Assembly (NCBI GenBank): GCA_017559685.1
Contig: JAFYQY010000027.1
Coordinates: 1 to 15,230, forward strand
Source of the DNA: Alistipes sp.
GTDB taxonomy: Bacteria > Bacteroidota > Bacteroidia > Bacteroidales > Rikenellaceae
Length of the DNA stretch: 15,230 bases
Direction of reading: 5' to 3'
Part shown: positions 1 to 7,118 of the stretch, piece by piece
How positions within the stretch are numbered: the stretch's first letter is position 1
Layout: every line of letters begins with the position of its first letter
The notes under the pieces: generated by a model
Database searches by the model: none
Told to the model about the DNA's origin: nothing
What the model saw: the letters and a program-made list of their open reading frames with translations, nothing else
Made by a program: the position numbers and the translations under genes

Positions 1-104
1 AGCTCTACGAGCAGAAGGTTGTTGAGTCGGTTAGCTCGAAGGTGAAGGTTACTGAGAAGGCTATCTCGGCAGAGGACTTCGCAGAGCTCGCTAAGAACTT
101 GTAA
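1..104 (+). CDS. tig: Trigger factor, C-terminal fragment (partial at left edge)
   Basis: Only the last 33 codons are visible (in frame from base 3), ending in TAA at 102-104. The tail is lysine- and glutamate-rich (motifs VVESVSSKVKVTEKAIS and AEDFAELAKNL), which resembles the C-terminal helix of the substrate-binding domain of Bacteroidetes trigger factors. Trigger factor is the ribosome-associated peptidyl-prolyl isomerase and chaperone that meets nascent chains in the cytoplasm. The identification leans mainly on context: tig lies directly upstream of clpP-clpX in very many bacteria. A perfect terminator hairpin 150 nt downstream suggests that its transcript ends before clpP. The short fragment alone would not be diagnostic. 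Confidence 0.75.
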   Translation, partial: LYEQKVVESVSSKVKVTEKAISAEDFAELAKNL

Positions 105-113
105 AAAAACGTC

Positions 114-215
114 TAAAAGGGCGATTTCTGCGCTACGCTTACTTTTTAATAGCTCATATACGCCGAGTATACTCCGCATTAAAAAGTTTCGCAAACCTTG
201 AAATCCCGCCTTTTA
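114..215. repeat. Palindromic intergenic element, copy A
   Basis: This 102-nt imperfect palindrome begins 9 nt after the tig stop codon. Its nested arms are 114-120 with 209-215 (TAAAAGG/CCTTTTA), 123-128 with 200-205 (GATTTC/GAAATC), 129-132 with 190-193 (TGCG/CGCA), 141-150 with 178-187 (ACTTTTTAAT/ATTAAAAAGT) and a tip hairpin 157-161 with 167-171 (TATAC/GTATA, loop GCCGA). A diverged second copy lies at 9010-9116. Over the 28-nt core (152-179 against 9052-9079), 23 bases match. Stem bases differ in a compensating way. It could be a REP/BIME- or MITE-like DNA repeat, or a structured 3'-UTR RNA. Copy A has no T-run after its inner stem, so it is unlikely to be a strong intrinsic terminator itself. 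Confidence 0.85.
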
Positions 216-253
216 TACAACTTTCAGGTGGTTACACCTTGTAATAAAAAATG

Positions 254-288
254 ACTCTGCAAGTTGGTATCAGACTTGCAGAGTTTTT
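254..288 (+). terminator. Intrinsic terminator of tig
   Basis: A perfect 11-bp stem (ACTCTGCAAGT at 254-264, ACTTGCAGAGT at 274-284) closes a 9-nt loop and runs into TTTTT at 284-288. An A-rich tract precedes the stem, so it may also work from the other strand. It separates tig from clpP, whose start codon is only 35 nt further on. clpP must therefore have its own promoter nearby or depend on read-through. I see no clear TAnnTTTG box between 289 and 323. Confidence 0.9.
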
Positions 289-323
289 AATCTTCGTTAA
301 GTCGAATTGTAAAAAATACGATT

Positions 324-992
324 ATGAAAGAGTTCGAAAAGTTTGCAATGGGCCATTGTGGTATCTCGTCGTTGCGTCTCCACGACTACAAGGCGATTCA
401 GTCGGCCTATATCAACCCTATGATTTTGGAGGAGCGTCAGTTGAACGTAACACAGCTCGACGTATTCAGCCGCTTGATGATGGAGCGCATCCTCTTCTTG
501 GGCGCACCTGTGAACGACGATGTGGCTAACATTATCCAGGCGCAGTTGCTCTTCTTGGAGTCGGTTGATCCATCGAAGGATATCCAAATCTATATCAACA
601 CCCCAGGTGGTAGCGTGTCGGCAGGTCTCGGTATCTACGATACTATGCAGTTGGTAAATTGCGACGTAGCAACCATCTGTACAGGTATGGCGGCATCGAT
701 GGGTGCGGTGCTTTTGACTGCGGGTGCTGCGGGCAAGCGTTTGGCTTTGCCACACTCTCGAGTAATGATTCATCAGCCACTCGGAGGCGTTCAGGGACAG
801 GCGTCGGATATCGAGATTACGGCTCGTGAGATTGCTCGTATTAAGCACGAGTTGTACGAGATTCTCTCGTCGCACTCGGGCAAGAGCATTGCCGATATTG
901 AGCGTGATGCCGACCGTGACTATTGGCTCTCGGCTGCCGAGGCTAAGGAGTACGGTTTGATTGATGGTGTCCTCACAAAACATACGAAATAA
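324..992 (+). CDS. clpP: ATP-dependent Clp protease proteolytic subunit ClpP
   Basis: The product has 222 residues, the usual ClpP length. It is the cytoplasmic serine peptidase that forms two stacked heptameric rings and degrades substrates unfolded by ClpX. The catalytic triad is visible: Ser125 in GMAASMG, His150 in MIHQPLGG, and Asp199 in ERDADRD. The His-to-Asp spacing of 49 residues equals that of E. coli ClpP. The segment [11 protein letters not shown] (91-101) is the conserved stretch that forms the substrate-binding and oxyanion region. The ATG at 324 gives a normal N-terminal extension before the conserved IEER/VFSRLMM-like region (ILEERQLNV at 34-42). No Shine-Dalgarno is present, which is common in Bacteroidetes. 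clpX follows after 2 nt, so the two are certainly one transcription unit. I see nothing odd in it. Confidence 0.97.
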   Translation: MKEFEKFAMGHCGISSLRLHDYKAIQSAYINPMILEERQLNVTQLDVFSRLMMERILFLGAPVNDDVANIIQAQLLFLESVDPSKDIQIYINTPGGSVSAGLGIYDTMQLVNCDVATICTGMAASMGAVLLTAGAAGKRLALPHSRVMIHQPLGGVQGQASDIEITAREIARIKHELYEILSSHSGKSIADIERDADRDYWLSAAEAKEYGLIDGVLTKHTK

Positions 993-994
993 TT

Positions 995-2263
995 ATGGCT
1001 CAAAAGGGAGGAAATAAGGGCGGTCAACGCCGTGAAGATTGCTGTTCGTTCTGCGGTCGTCGTCGCAACGAGGTCGATATAATGTTCCAGGGCGTGGATG
1101 GTGCAAATATCTGCGGTGCCTGCATCGAGGTTGGTCATAAGTCGCTCTCGGAGGCGGGCTTGTCGTTGGCAACCAAGAAGGAGAAGTCGGCAGTGTCGAT
1201 GAACGACGTTCCGAAGCCAAAGGAGATAAAGGCGTTTCTCGATAACTATATTATCGGTCAGGACGAGGCGAAGCGTTCGATTGCTGTGGCTGTCTACAAC
1301 CACTACAAGCGACTCTCGGTGGCGCACAAGGAGTGCGAGGTCGAGTTGGATAAGTCGAATATTGTGCTCGTAGGCCCTACGGGAACGGGTAAGACCTTGA
1401 TTGCTCGCACTATTGCACGATTGATGAAGGTGCCATTTACGATTGTCGATGCTACGGTTTTGACACAGGCAGGATACGTGGGCGAGGATGTCGAGAGTAT
1501 CCTTTCACGCTTGTTGCAGGCGGCAGACTACGACACAAAGGCTGCAGAGCGTGGTATCGTGTTTATCGATGAAATCGATAAGATTGCTCGCAAGGGCGAC
1601 AACCCAAGCATCACTCGTGATGTCTCGGGCGAGGGTGTTCAGCAGGCTCTCCTCAAGATTTTGGAGGGTACCGTAGTGAATGTTCCGCCACAGGGCGGTC
1701 GTAAGCACCCCGAGCAGGCGTTCGTGCAGGTAAATACCAAGAATATTCTCTTTATCTGCGGAGGTGCGTTCGACGGTATCGAGAAGCGTATCGCACAGCG
1801 TTTGAATACCCGAGCTATGGGTTATGGTCGAGTAGATACCGACAGTATCGACCGTGAGAACTTGTTGAAGTATGTGCAACCGCAGGATATCCGCTCGTTC
1901 GGACTTATTCCTGAGTTGGTAGGTCGTCTTCCTGTGCTCACTCATCTCGAGCCACTCTCTCGTGAGGCGTTGCGCAATATTCTCACCGAGCCTAAGAATG
2001 CTATCGTAAGCCAATATAAGGCGATGTTGAAGATGGATGGCGTGGAGTTGGAGTTTACCGACGAGGCGTTGGACTATATCGTAGATAAGGCTGTGGAGTT
2101 TAAGCTCGGAGCACGAGGTTTGCGCTCAATCTGCGAGGCGGTGATGAAGGAGTTGATGTACGAGGCTCCATCGTCGGATGAGAAGAAGATTTCGATTACT
2201 CGTGACTACGCCGAGGAGAAGATTAGTTTTGCGCCAATGACAAAACTACATCAGGCGAAGTAA
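995..2263 (+). CDS. clpX: ATP-dependent Clp protease ATP-binding subunit ClpX
   Basis: This is the 422-residue AAA+ unfoldase that recognises substrates, unfolds them and feeds them to ClpP. An N-terminal C4 zinc-binding domain uses Cys17, Cys20, Cys40 and Cys43. Walker A is GPTGTGKT (127-134), Walker B is IVFIDEID (188-195), the pore-1 loop is GYVGED (160-165), the RKH loop is GRKHP (235-239), and the sensor-2 region is LGARGLRS (371-378). The ClpP-docking tripeptide, IGF in E. coli, aligns with Met275-Gly276-Tyr277 here. The ATG at 995 is needed to include the zinc domain, because the next in-frame methionine is residue 30. An intrinsic terminator 23 nt after the stop ends the clpP-clpX operon. 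Confidence 0.97.
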   Translation: MAQKGGNKGGQRREDCCSFCGRRRNEVDIMFQGVDGANICGACIEVGHKSLSEAGLSLATKKEKSAVSMNDVPKPKEIKAFLDNYIIGQDEAKRSIAVAVYNHYKRLSVAHKECEVELDKSNIVLVGPTGTGKTLIARTIARLMKVPFTIVDATVLTQAGYVGEDVESILSRLLQAADYDTKAAERGIVFIDEIDKIARKGDNPSITRDVSGEGVQQALLKILEGTVVNVPPQGGRKHPEQAFVQVNTKNILFICGGAFDGIEKRIAQRLNTRAMGYGRVDTDSIDRENLLKYVQPQDIRSFGLIPELVGRLPVLTHLEPLSREALRNILTEPKNAIVSQYKAMLKMDGVELEFTDEALDYIVDKAVEFKLGARGLRSICEAVMKELMYEAPSSDEKKISITRDYAEEKISFAPMTKLHQAK

Positions 2264-2286
2264 TCGTTTTATGTTTTAGATAGAAG

Positions 2287-2313
2287 GCCGAGCATCGCTC
2301 GGCTTTTTTTTTT
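2287..2313 (+). terminator. Intrinsic terminator of clpP-clpX
   Basis: A 7-bp GC-rich stem (GCCGAGC at 2287-2293, GCTCGGC at 2297-2303) with loop ATC is followed by ten consecutive T (2304-2313). This is a textbook rho-independent terminator. It isolates the clp operon from tkt. Confidence 0.95.
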
Positions 2314-2379
2314 GTTCTGTTGCCGATAAATTTTCGAAGAAAAATCTCGAAAATGGCGGAAAAATTGAAATATTTTTCT

Positions 2380-2387
2380 TAAATTTG
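2380..2387 (+). promoter_or_regulatory. Probable tkt promoter, Bacteroidetes -7 box
   Basis: TAAATTTG matches the TAnnTTTG -7 consensus of Bacteroidetes sigma-70 promoters. A TTG sits at 2365-2367, but only 12 nt upstream, shorter than the usual spacing of about 20 to the -33 TTTG, so the upstream element is not convincing. Transcription would start near 2393-2396, about 28 nt before the ATG at 2423. This placement rules out the in-frame GTG at 2387 as the tkt start, since that GTG overlaps the box. Two AT-rich inverted repeats lie just upstream (2331-2353 and 2359-2378). Confidence 0.6.
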
Positions 2388-2422
2388 TGGTTAGGAAAAT
2401 AAACGTAAATACAAATATAGCT

Positions 2423-4450
2423 ATGGCAACTAATTCAAATTTGATGAGAGCAGCGGATAATATCCGTATTCTTGCAGCGTCTATGGTAGAGAAGGCAAAG
2501 TCGGGTCACCCTGGTGGTGCTATGGGTGGAGCAGATTTTGTGAATGTTTTGTTCGCAGAGTTCTTGCGCTACGATCCAGATAATATGCTCTATCCTTTCC
2601 GTGATAGATTCTTCCTCGATCCAGGCCATATGTCTCCAATGCTCTACTCGGTGTTGGCGTTGGCAGGTCACTACTCGATGGAGGATCTCCAGCAGTTCCG
2701 CCAGTGGGGTAGCATTACACCTGGTCACCCCGAGGTTGACTTCTTGCGAGGCGTAGAGAACACTTCGGGCCCACTCGGTCAGGGACACGCTATGGGTCTC
2801 GGTGCTGCTATCGCAGAGCGCTTTATGGTTGCTCGTTTTGGCGAGTGGCAGGCTCACAAGACCTACATCTACATCTCTGACGGTGCCGTTCAGGAGGAGG
2901 TTTCGCAGGGCGTAGGTCGTATTGCAGGTGAGCTCGGCTTGTCGAACATCATTATGTATTACGATGCGAACAATGTTCAGCTCTCGACTAAGGTTGACGA
3001 GGTGGACAACGAGGATATCGCAATGAAGTATCGTGCTTGGGGCTGGCAGGTTTTGGATATCGACGGCCACAACATCGATCAGATTCGTGAGGCTTTGACC
3101 GTAGCTAACGTTTCGACCGAGAAGCCAACACTCATCGTTGGTCACACTGTTATGGGTAAGGGCTTGCGCACCGCTGAGGGCGAGTCGTTCGAGGATAAGG
3201 TTTCGACTCACGGACAGCCTGTAACTGCTGCAGGTGCAAGCATCGAGGCTACAATCAAGAATCTCGGTGGCGATGTTGAGAATCCGTTCCAGATTTTCCC
3301 TGAGGTGGCAGAGATCTATGCTGCACGTGCTAACGCTTTGCGTGAGGAGATGGTTGAGCGCAAGAAGATCGAGGAGGAGTGGCGCCACGCCAACCCTGCT
3401 TTGGCTATCAAGCTCGACGGCTTCCTCTCGGGCAAGTTGCCAGATATCGACTATCGTTCAATCGCTATCAAGTCGGGATCGCCAACCCGTGCTGCATCGG
3501 CTGCAGTATTGGGCGTATATGCCGAGCAGATCGAGAATATGGTCGTTGCATCGGCCGACTTGAGTAACTCGGATAAGACTGACGGCTTCTTGAAGAAGAC
3601 TCACGCCTTCAAGCGTGGCGACTTCTCGGGTAAGTTCTTCCAGGCGGGAGTTTCGGAGTTTACTATGGCTTGCGTAATGAATGGTATGGCTCTCCATGGC
3701 GGTATCATCCCAGCGTGCGGTACATTCTTCGTATTCTCTGACTATATGAAGCCTGTAATTCGTATGTCGGCATTGATGCAGTTGCACGTAATATATGTAT
3801 GGTCGCACGACTCGTTCCGTGTGGGCGAGGATGGACCTACTCACCAGCCAATCGAGCAGGAGGCTCAGATTCGTCTTATGGAGCACCTCCACAACCACAA
3901 GGGAGAGCGCTCGATGGTTGTACTCCGCCCAGCAGATGCTGAGGAGGCTGTTGCAGCGTGGAAGATTGCTCTCGAGGAGCATCGCCCTGTAGGCTTGATC
4001 TTCACTCGTCAGGATGTGAAGTCGTTGCCAAGCCACACAGCTCGTATCGACGAGGCTATGCAGGCTTATAAGGGTGCTTATACCGTTCTCGACTCGGCTA
4101 ACCCTGAGGTTGTAATGGTTGGTTCGGGCTCGGATGTTTCAACTTTGGTTGAGGGCGCTGAGTTACTCTTGCAGGAGGGTGTTGCAGTGCGTGTAGTTAG
4201 CGCACCGAGTGAGGGCTTGTTCCGTGATCAGCCAAAGTCTTATCAGGATAGCGTATTGCCACAGGGTGTTTTGCGCTACGGTATGACTTCGGGCTTGTCG
4301 GTGACATTGCTCGGCTTGGTTGGCTCGCTCGACCACATCCACGGTCTTAACCACTTTGGTCACTCGGCTCCATTCAAGGTGCTCAACGAGAAGTTTGGTT
4401 ACAATGGCGAAACAGTATACAACGAAGTAAAGAAGTTGTTGGGTAAATAA
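2423..4450 (+). CDS. tkt: Transketolase
   Basis: The product is a 675-residue thiamine-diphosphate enzyme of the non-oxidative pentose phosphate pathway. It moves two-carbon ketol units from ketose to aldose phosphates in the cytoplasm. The N-terminal PP domain has GHPGGAMGG (28-36), ENTSGPLGQGH (112-122), and the metal/TPP motif ISDGAVQEE (151-159) with the Asn pair at 183-184. The usual GDG reads SDG here, as I recall for Bacteroidetes homologues. The Pyr domain has the catalytic glutamate, Glu412 in AGVSE, and GEDGPTHQP (468-476). The C-terminal domain includes VSAPSEGLF. I chose the ATG at 2423 over the in-frame GTG at 2387, which overlaps the promoter box and would add 12 residues absent from the family. 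The next gene starts 20 nt after the stop, so tkt probably leads a three-gene unit. Confidence 0.96.
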   Translation: MATNSNLMRAADNIRILAASMVEKAKSGHPGGAMGGADFVNVLFAEFLRYDPDNMLYPFRDRFFLDPGHMSPMLYSVLALAGHYSMEDLQQFRQWGSITPGHPEVDFLRGVENTSGPLGQGHAMGLGAAIAERFMVARFGEWQAHKTYIYISDGAVQEEVSQGVGRIAGELGLSNIIMYYDANNVQLSTKVDEVDNEDIAMKYRAWGWQVLDIDGHNIDQIREALTVANVSTEKPTLIVGHTVMGKGLRTAEGESFEDKVSTHGQPVTAAGASIEATIKNLGGDVENPFQIFPEVAEIYAARANALREEMVERKKIEEEWRHANPALAIKLDGFLSGKLPDIDYRSIAIKSGSPTRAASAAVLGVYAEQIENMVVASADLSNSDKTDGFLKKTHAFKRGDFSGKFFQAGVSEFTMACVMNGMALHGGIIPACGTFFVFSDYMKPVIRMSALMQLHVIYVWSHDSFRVGEDGPTHQPIEQEAQIRLMEHLHNHKGERSMVVLRPADAEEAVAAWKIALEEHRPVGLIFTRQDVKSLPSHTARIDEAMQAYKGAYTVLDSANPEVVMVGSGSDVSTLVEGAELLLQEGVAVRVVSAPSEGLFRDQPKSYQDSVLPQGVLRYGMTSGLSVTLLGLVGSLDHIHGLNHFGHSAPFKVLNEKFGYNGETVYNEVKKLLGK

Positions 4451-4470
4451 TTGCTAAATACGGGAGCATT

Positions 4471-5808
4471 ATGAAACGTCTTCTAATGCTATTATGTGTT
4501 GTCGCATTGATGGGGGCTTTCAACCCTGTCAATGCGATTGCTCGCTCTAAGGAGCAGAATCGACAAGAGGTGCTTTCTCGTAGTCGTGGCTACTTCAAGG
4601 ATGTTTTTATGGATGGCGGTGTTGCGCTTACATCACGCCACTACCTACCTGCAACACGCTTTTTGGGGTTGTCGATAGACTACTTTGCATCGGCAAAAAC
4701 CGAAAAGATGACACAGAAGGATACGCTTCTACAGACGAATATCTTCTGCGGTAGCGAGGAGGATACCAACGGATGGTTGCTCTATCCCGACGGTGCACCT
4801 CGATACCGAGTAATCTATGTTAATGGTGGCAAATCGGGCTCTCACGCTCGCTCGCTGACCGCACGAGGAAGAGAGTTGCTGCGAGAGTATATCGCTAGCG
4901 GAGGCTCATACGTGGGTACTTGTGCAGGCGCATATATGGCAACGTGTGGTTCACGCCGAGATAACGGCTCGATAAAGAACTCTAAGTCGTACCTTGCTCT
5001 GTGGCCAGGCTATGCCAAGCCTACCAAATTGAGAAAGGCTCGCACAACGATGCAATTGGACAAGAAGAGCCCACTGTTGCGCTACTTCGACTTTGGTGGC
5101 GACAGAGAGGTTGCTCAGGTCTATCACAATGGCGGTTGTTCGGCGTACGGCGACAAGAACGGCAAGATGCCGAAGGGTACCGAGCCGTTGGCATATTACA
5201 AACACAAGGATTCGGCCGATGTAAAGATTGACGGTAGAGTGAGCGTTTGGGCATACAAGGATGACGAGAAGAGTGGTCGTGTTGTGATGTGTGGCTCGCA
5301 CCCCGAGGGTGTTGCCGAAGGCGAACGACTCGAGTTTATGTCGTCGATGTTGCTCTATGCTATGGATGGCAACGCCAAACCGCAGTTGAAGGGCGAGTTG
5401 AAGGCCGACGAGTGGCGTGAGATGAACAAACGCACCGAGGATGAAGATCCTAAATTTACCCGTATTGGCGATAAGCAGTATCACCACTTCGTTATCGATG
5501 TACCTCGAGGTTGCAAGCGTGCAGTGGTGTCGCTCGACGGATACGAGGATGCGAAGAAGTTCGACTTGACCTTGTGCGCTAAGCGAGGAGACTTCGCCTT
5601 CCACGACAACACCCTGCATAAGGTTGTCTCTCGAGGTTGCAAGAAGAATCTCGTGTTGGAGCGACCAAAAGCGGGCAAGTGGTATGTGTCGGTGCACTGT
5701 GAGACGGCTGTTACCGCATTGCGAGGCAAGTATGGCACCTACTACACAGGTCGCAAGAACGTGCTCAATGGCGTGCCGTACAAACTTTCTGTAAAGTATG
5801 AGAAATAA
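4471..5808 (+). CDS. Secreted class-I glutamine-amidotransferase-like (BPL_N-type) protein with C-terminal PPC-like domain
   Basis: The product has 445 residues. Residues 1-24 form a signal peptide (basic MKR start, hydrophobic core, cleavage near NAIA), so it is exported. Residues about 110-300 look like the class-I amidotransferase-like fold related to the N-terminal domain of eukaryotic biotin-protein ligase (BPL_N). Evidence is VIYVNGGKSGS (114-124), the nucleophile elbow GTCAGAYMA (149-157) with Cys151, VYHNGG (217-222), and GSHPEG (275-280). The last supplies His277 and Glu279, so a complete Cys-His-Glu triad can be drawn. Residues about 335-443 look beta-rich, with spacing like bacterial pre-peptidase C-terminal (PPC) domains. 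The substrate is unknown, and true amidotransferase activity is not implied. GGGAG lies 4 nt before the ATG. It sits 20 nt after tkt and 18 nt before the PHP gene. Confidence 0.8.
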   Translation: MKRLLMLLCVVALMGAFNPVNAIARSKEQNRQEVLSRSRGYFKDVFMDGGVALTSRHYLPATRFLGLSIDYFASAKTEKMTQKDTLLQTNIFCGSEEDTNGWLLYPDGAPRYRVIYVNGGKSGSHARSLTARGRELLREYIASGGSYVGTCAGAYMATCGSRRDNGSIKNSKSYLALWPGYAKPTKLRKARTTMQLDKKSPLLRYFDFGGDREVAQVYHNGGCSAYGDKNGKMPKGTEPLAYYKHKDSADVKIDGRVSVWAYKDDEKSGRVVMCGSHPEGVAEGERLEFMSSMLLYAMDGNAKPQLKGELKADEWREMNKRTEDEDPKFTRIGDKQYHHFVIDVPRGCKRAVVSLDGYEDAKKFDLTLCAKRGDFAFHDNTLHKVVSRGCKKNLVLERPKAGKWYVSVHCETAVTALRGKYGTYYTGRKNVLNGVPYKLSVKYEK

Positions 5809-5826
5809 TAAAACCAGATAAAAACT

Positions 5827-7020
5827 ATGAAGAGAACACTTTTAACTATTATGAGCCTGCTTGTGGCGATGTCGGTGTCGGCACAATACTATCAGGATGC
5901 AGTAAATAAGGATATGCTACATATCCGTCAACCTCGCAACTCGCAGCGCAAGGAGTTTACTGCGCCAAGTGTCGATGGTTATACCGCCTACAAGGCCGAC
6001 CTTCACACCCACACAATCTTCTCGGACGGACACCTCTCGATGGAGGCTCGTCTGCGTGAGGCTTGGCAGAATGGTTTGGATGTTATGGCTGTAACCGAGC
6101 ACCTCGAGTATCGTAAGCACGAGAAGATGATGGTGGACTACCTCAAAAACTACACTCCAAAGGGTACAAAGGCGAAGGCCTACTCGTTTGTCTCGAAGGG
6201 CGAGCCTGCCAAGGGCGAGATTATGGTCGACTTGAACTACCCCGTAGAGTTGGCGAAGAAGGTCGCTGCCGACTTCGATATAACAATCATCCCAGGTATC
6301 GAGGTAACTCGTAAGCCTGGCGGTTACTACAGCCACTTCAATGCGCTCTTTACATCGGATAACAACACTATCTACGACCCCGATGCAATGCAGTCGTTGC
6401 GCAACGCAAAGGCTCAGGGTGCACTCGTCCAGCACAACCACCCAGGTTGGACTCGCACCGATATGGCGATCACAAAGTTCGAGAAGGAGGCTTACAACGA
6501 GGGTTTGATTGACGGTATCGAGGTGGTAAATGGCTTGGAGTTCTATCCTAAGGCTATCACTCGTGCCAAGAAGTACAACTTCTTCATCTCGTCAAATACC
6601 GATGTCCACTATCCTATCGCCGAGCGTTATGGCGACGAGTTCCGCAATATGACCCTCATCTTTGCGAAGGATAGGTCGTTGGCGTCGTTGCGTGAGGCTA
6701 TCGAGGCGCACCGCACTTTGGCCTACTCGTTTGGAACACTCGTAGGTGGCGAGGAGTTGTTGAAGAAGTTCTTCGAGGCGTCGGTTTCGGTGCGTCGCAT
6801 CGCCGACAACGCAAAGGGTCGCAAGCAGTATATCATCACCAACAACAGTTCGGTAAAGTGGTTGCTCGCACGTGAGGGACAGCGCACCGAGGAGTTGGGT
6901 GCTCACTCGTCGATTATCTTTGTCGAGAGTAAGTCGAAGGATAACAACGTAACTCTGCTCAACACTTGGTATGGCGAGAACGACCATATCTGTGTTGATG
7001 TGATGAGCTTGGCAAAATAG
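5827..7020 (+). CDS. Secreted PHP-domain metallo-phosphoesterase-like protein
   Basis: The product has 397 residues. Residues 1-19 form a signal peptide ending at VSA before Gln20 (SAQ/YY), with no lipobox cysteine, so it is probably periplasmic. A PHP (polymerase and histidinol phosphatase) domain follows. Likely metal ligands are seen in ADLHTHTIFSDG (57-68: His60, His62, Asp67), VTEHLE (89-94: Glu91, His92), GIEVT (157-161: Glu159), YSHF (168-171: His170), QHNHPG (202-207) and SNTDVHYP (256-263: Asp259, His261). PHP enzymes hydrolyse phosphate esters at a multi-metal centre, so phosphatase or phosphodiesterase activity is likely, but the substrate cannot be read from sequence. The last 100 residues look like a beta-rich extension. 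It is probably co-transcribed with tkt and the amidotransferase-like gene. Confidence 0.85.
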   Translation: MKRTLLTIMSLLVAMSVSAQYYQDAVNKDMLHIRQPRNSQRKEFTAPSVDGYTAYKADLHTHTIFSDGHLSMEARLREAWQNGLDVMAVTEHLEYRKHEKMMVDYLKNYTPKGTKAKAYSFVSKGEPAKGEIMVDLNYPVELAKKVAADFDITIIPGIEVTRKPGGYYSHFNALFTSDNNTIYDPDAMQSLRNAKAQGALVQHNHPGWTRTDMAITKFEKEAYNEGLIDGIEVVNGLEFYPKAITRAKKYNFFISSNTDVHYPIAERYGDEFRNMTLIFAKDRSLASLREAIEAHRTLAYSFGTLVGGEELLKKFFEASVSVRRIADNAKGRKQYIITNNSSVKWLLAREGQRTEELGAHSSIIFVESKSKDNNVTLLNTWYGENDHICVDVMSLAK

Positions 7021-7037
7021 TGCATATTTGCACTTTT
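7019..7037 (+). terminator. Weak hairpin with T-run after the PHP gene
   Basis: A 6-bp stem (AGTGCA at 7019-7024, TGCACT at 7029-7034) with loop TATT continues into TTTT (7034-7037). It overlaps the TAG stop codon at 7018-7020. The stem is short and the T-tract brief, so termination may be partial. A -7 box follows 47 nt later, consistent with a new unit beginning here. Confidence 0.45.
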
Positions 7038-7083
7038 AATGGTCACTTTTGCCCTTCGGTACTCTGTTTTGAGATTTTTTACC

Positions 7084-7091
7084 TATCTTTG
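7084..7091 (+). promoter_or_regulatory. Probable promoter of the DUF4834-mlaEF unit, -7 box
   Basis: TATCTTTG is an exact TAnnTTTG match, 27 nt upstream of the ATG at 7119, giving a 5'-UTR of roughly 20 nt. A TTTTG at 7067-7071 ends 12 nt before it, the same spacing as the TTG seen before the tkt box, but shorter than the accepted -33 to -7 distance. No other -33 candidate is clear. Confidence 0.6.
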
Positions 7092-7118
7092 CCGTTGATA
7101 TTAAGAGAATAGAAACAG

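Noticed and set aside
226..239. Small hairpin AGGTG-GTTA-CACCT between copy A and the tig terminator.
   Set aside because: Only 5 bp with no counterpart beside copy B. Such short hairpins arise by chance; no function can be argued.
251..529. A 92-codon plus-strand frame starting inside the tig terminator and overlapping clpP.
   Set aside because: Its ATG lies just before the terminator stem, and most of the frame is clpP read out of frame. No recognisable protein features.
297..983. A 228-codon open frame on the minus strand opposite clpP, with a similar 317-codon frame opposite tkt (2435-3388), a 248-codon frame opposite the amidotransferase-like gene (4951-5697) and a 278-codon plus-strand frame opposite the RND gene (12803-13639).
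   Set aside because: They lie wholly inside well-identified genes, show no family motifs, have Cys/His/Arg/Leu-rich compositions typical of reverse reading of this codon bias, and lack plausible start contexts.
2387..2422. GTG at 2387 as an upstream in-frame start of transketolase.
   Set aside because: It overlaps the -7 box, so it would not be transcribed from that promoter. The 12 extra residues are unlike the family N terminus, which matches from the ATG at 2423.
2294..2422. A small RNA gene in the clpX-tkt gap.
   Set aside because: The gap is explained by the terminator, AT-rich promoter DNA and the -7 box. No independent promoter-terminator pair was seen.
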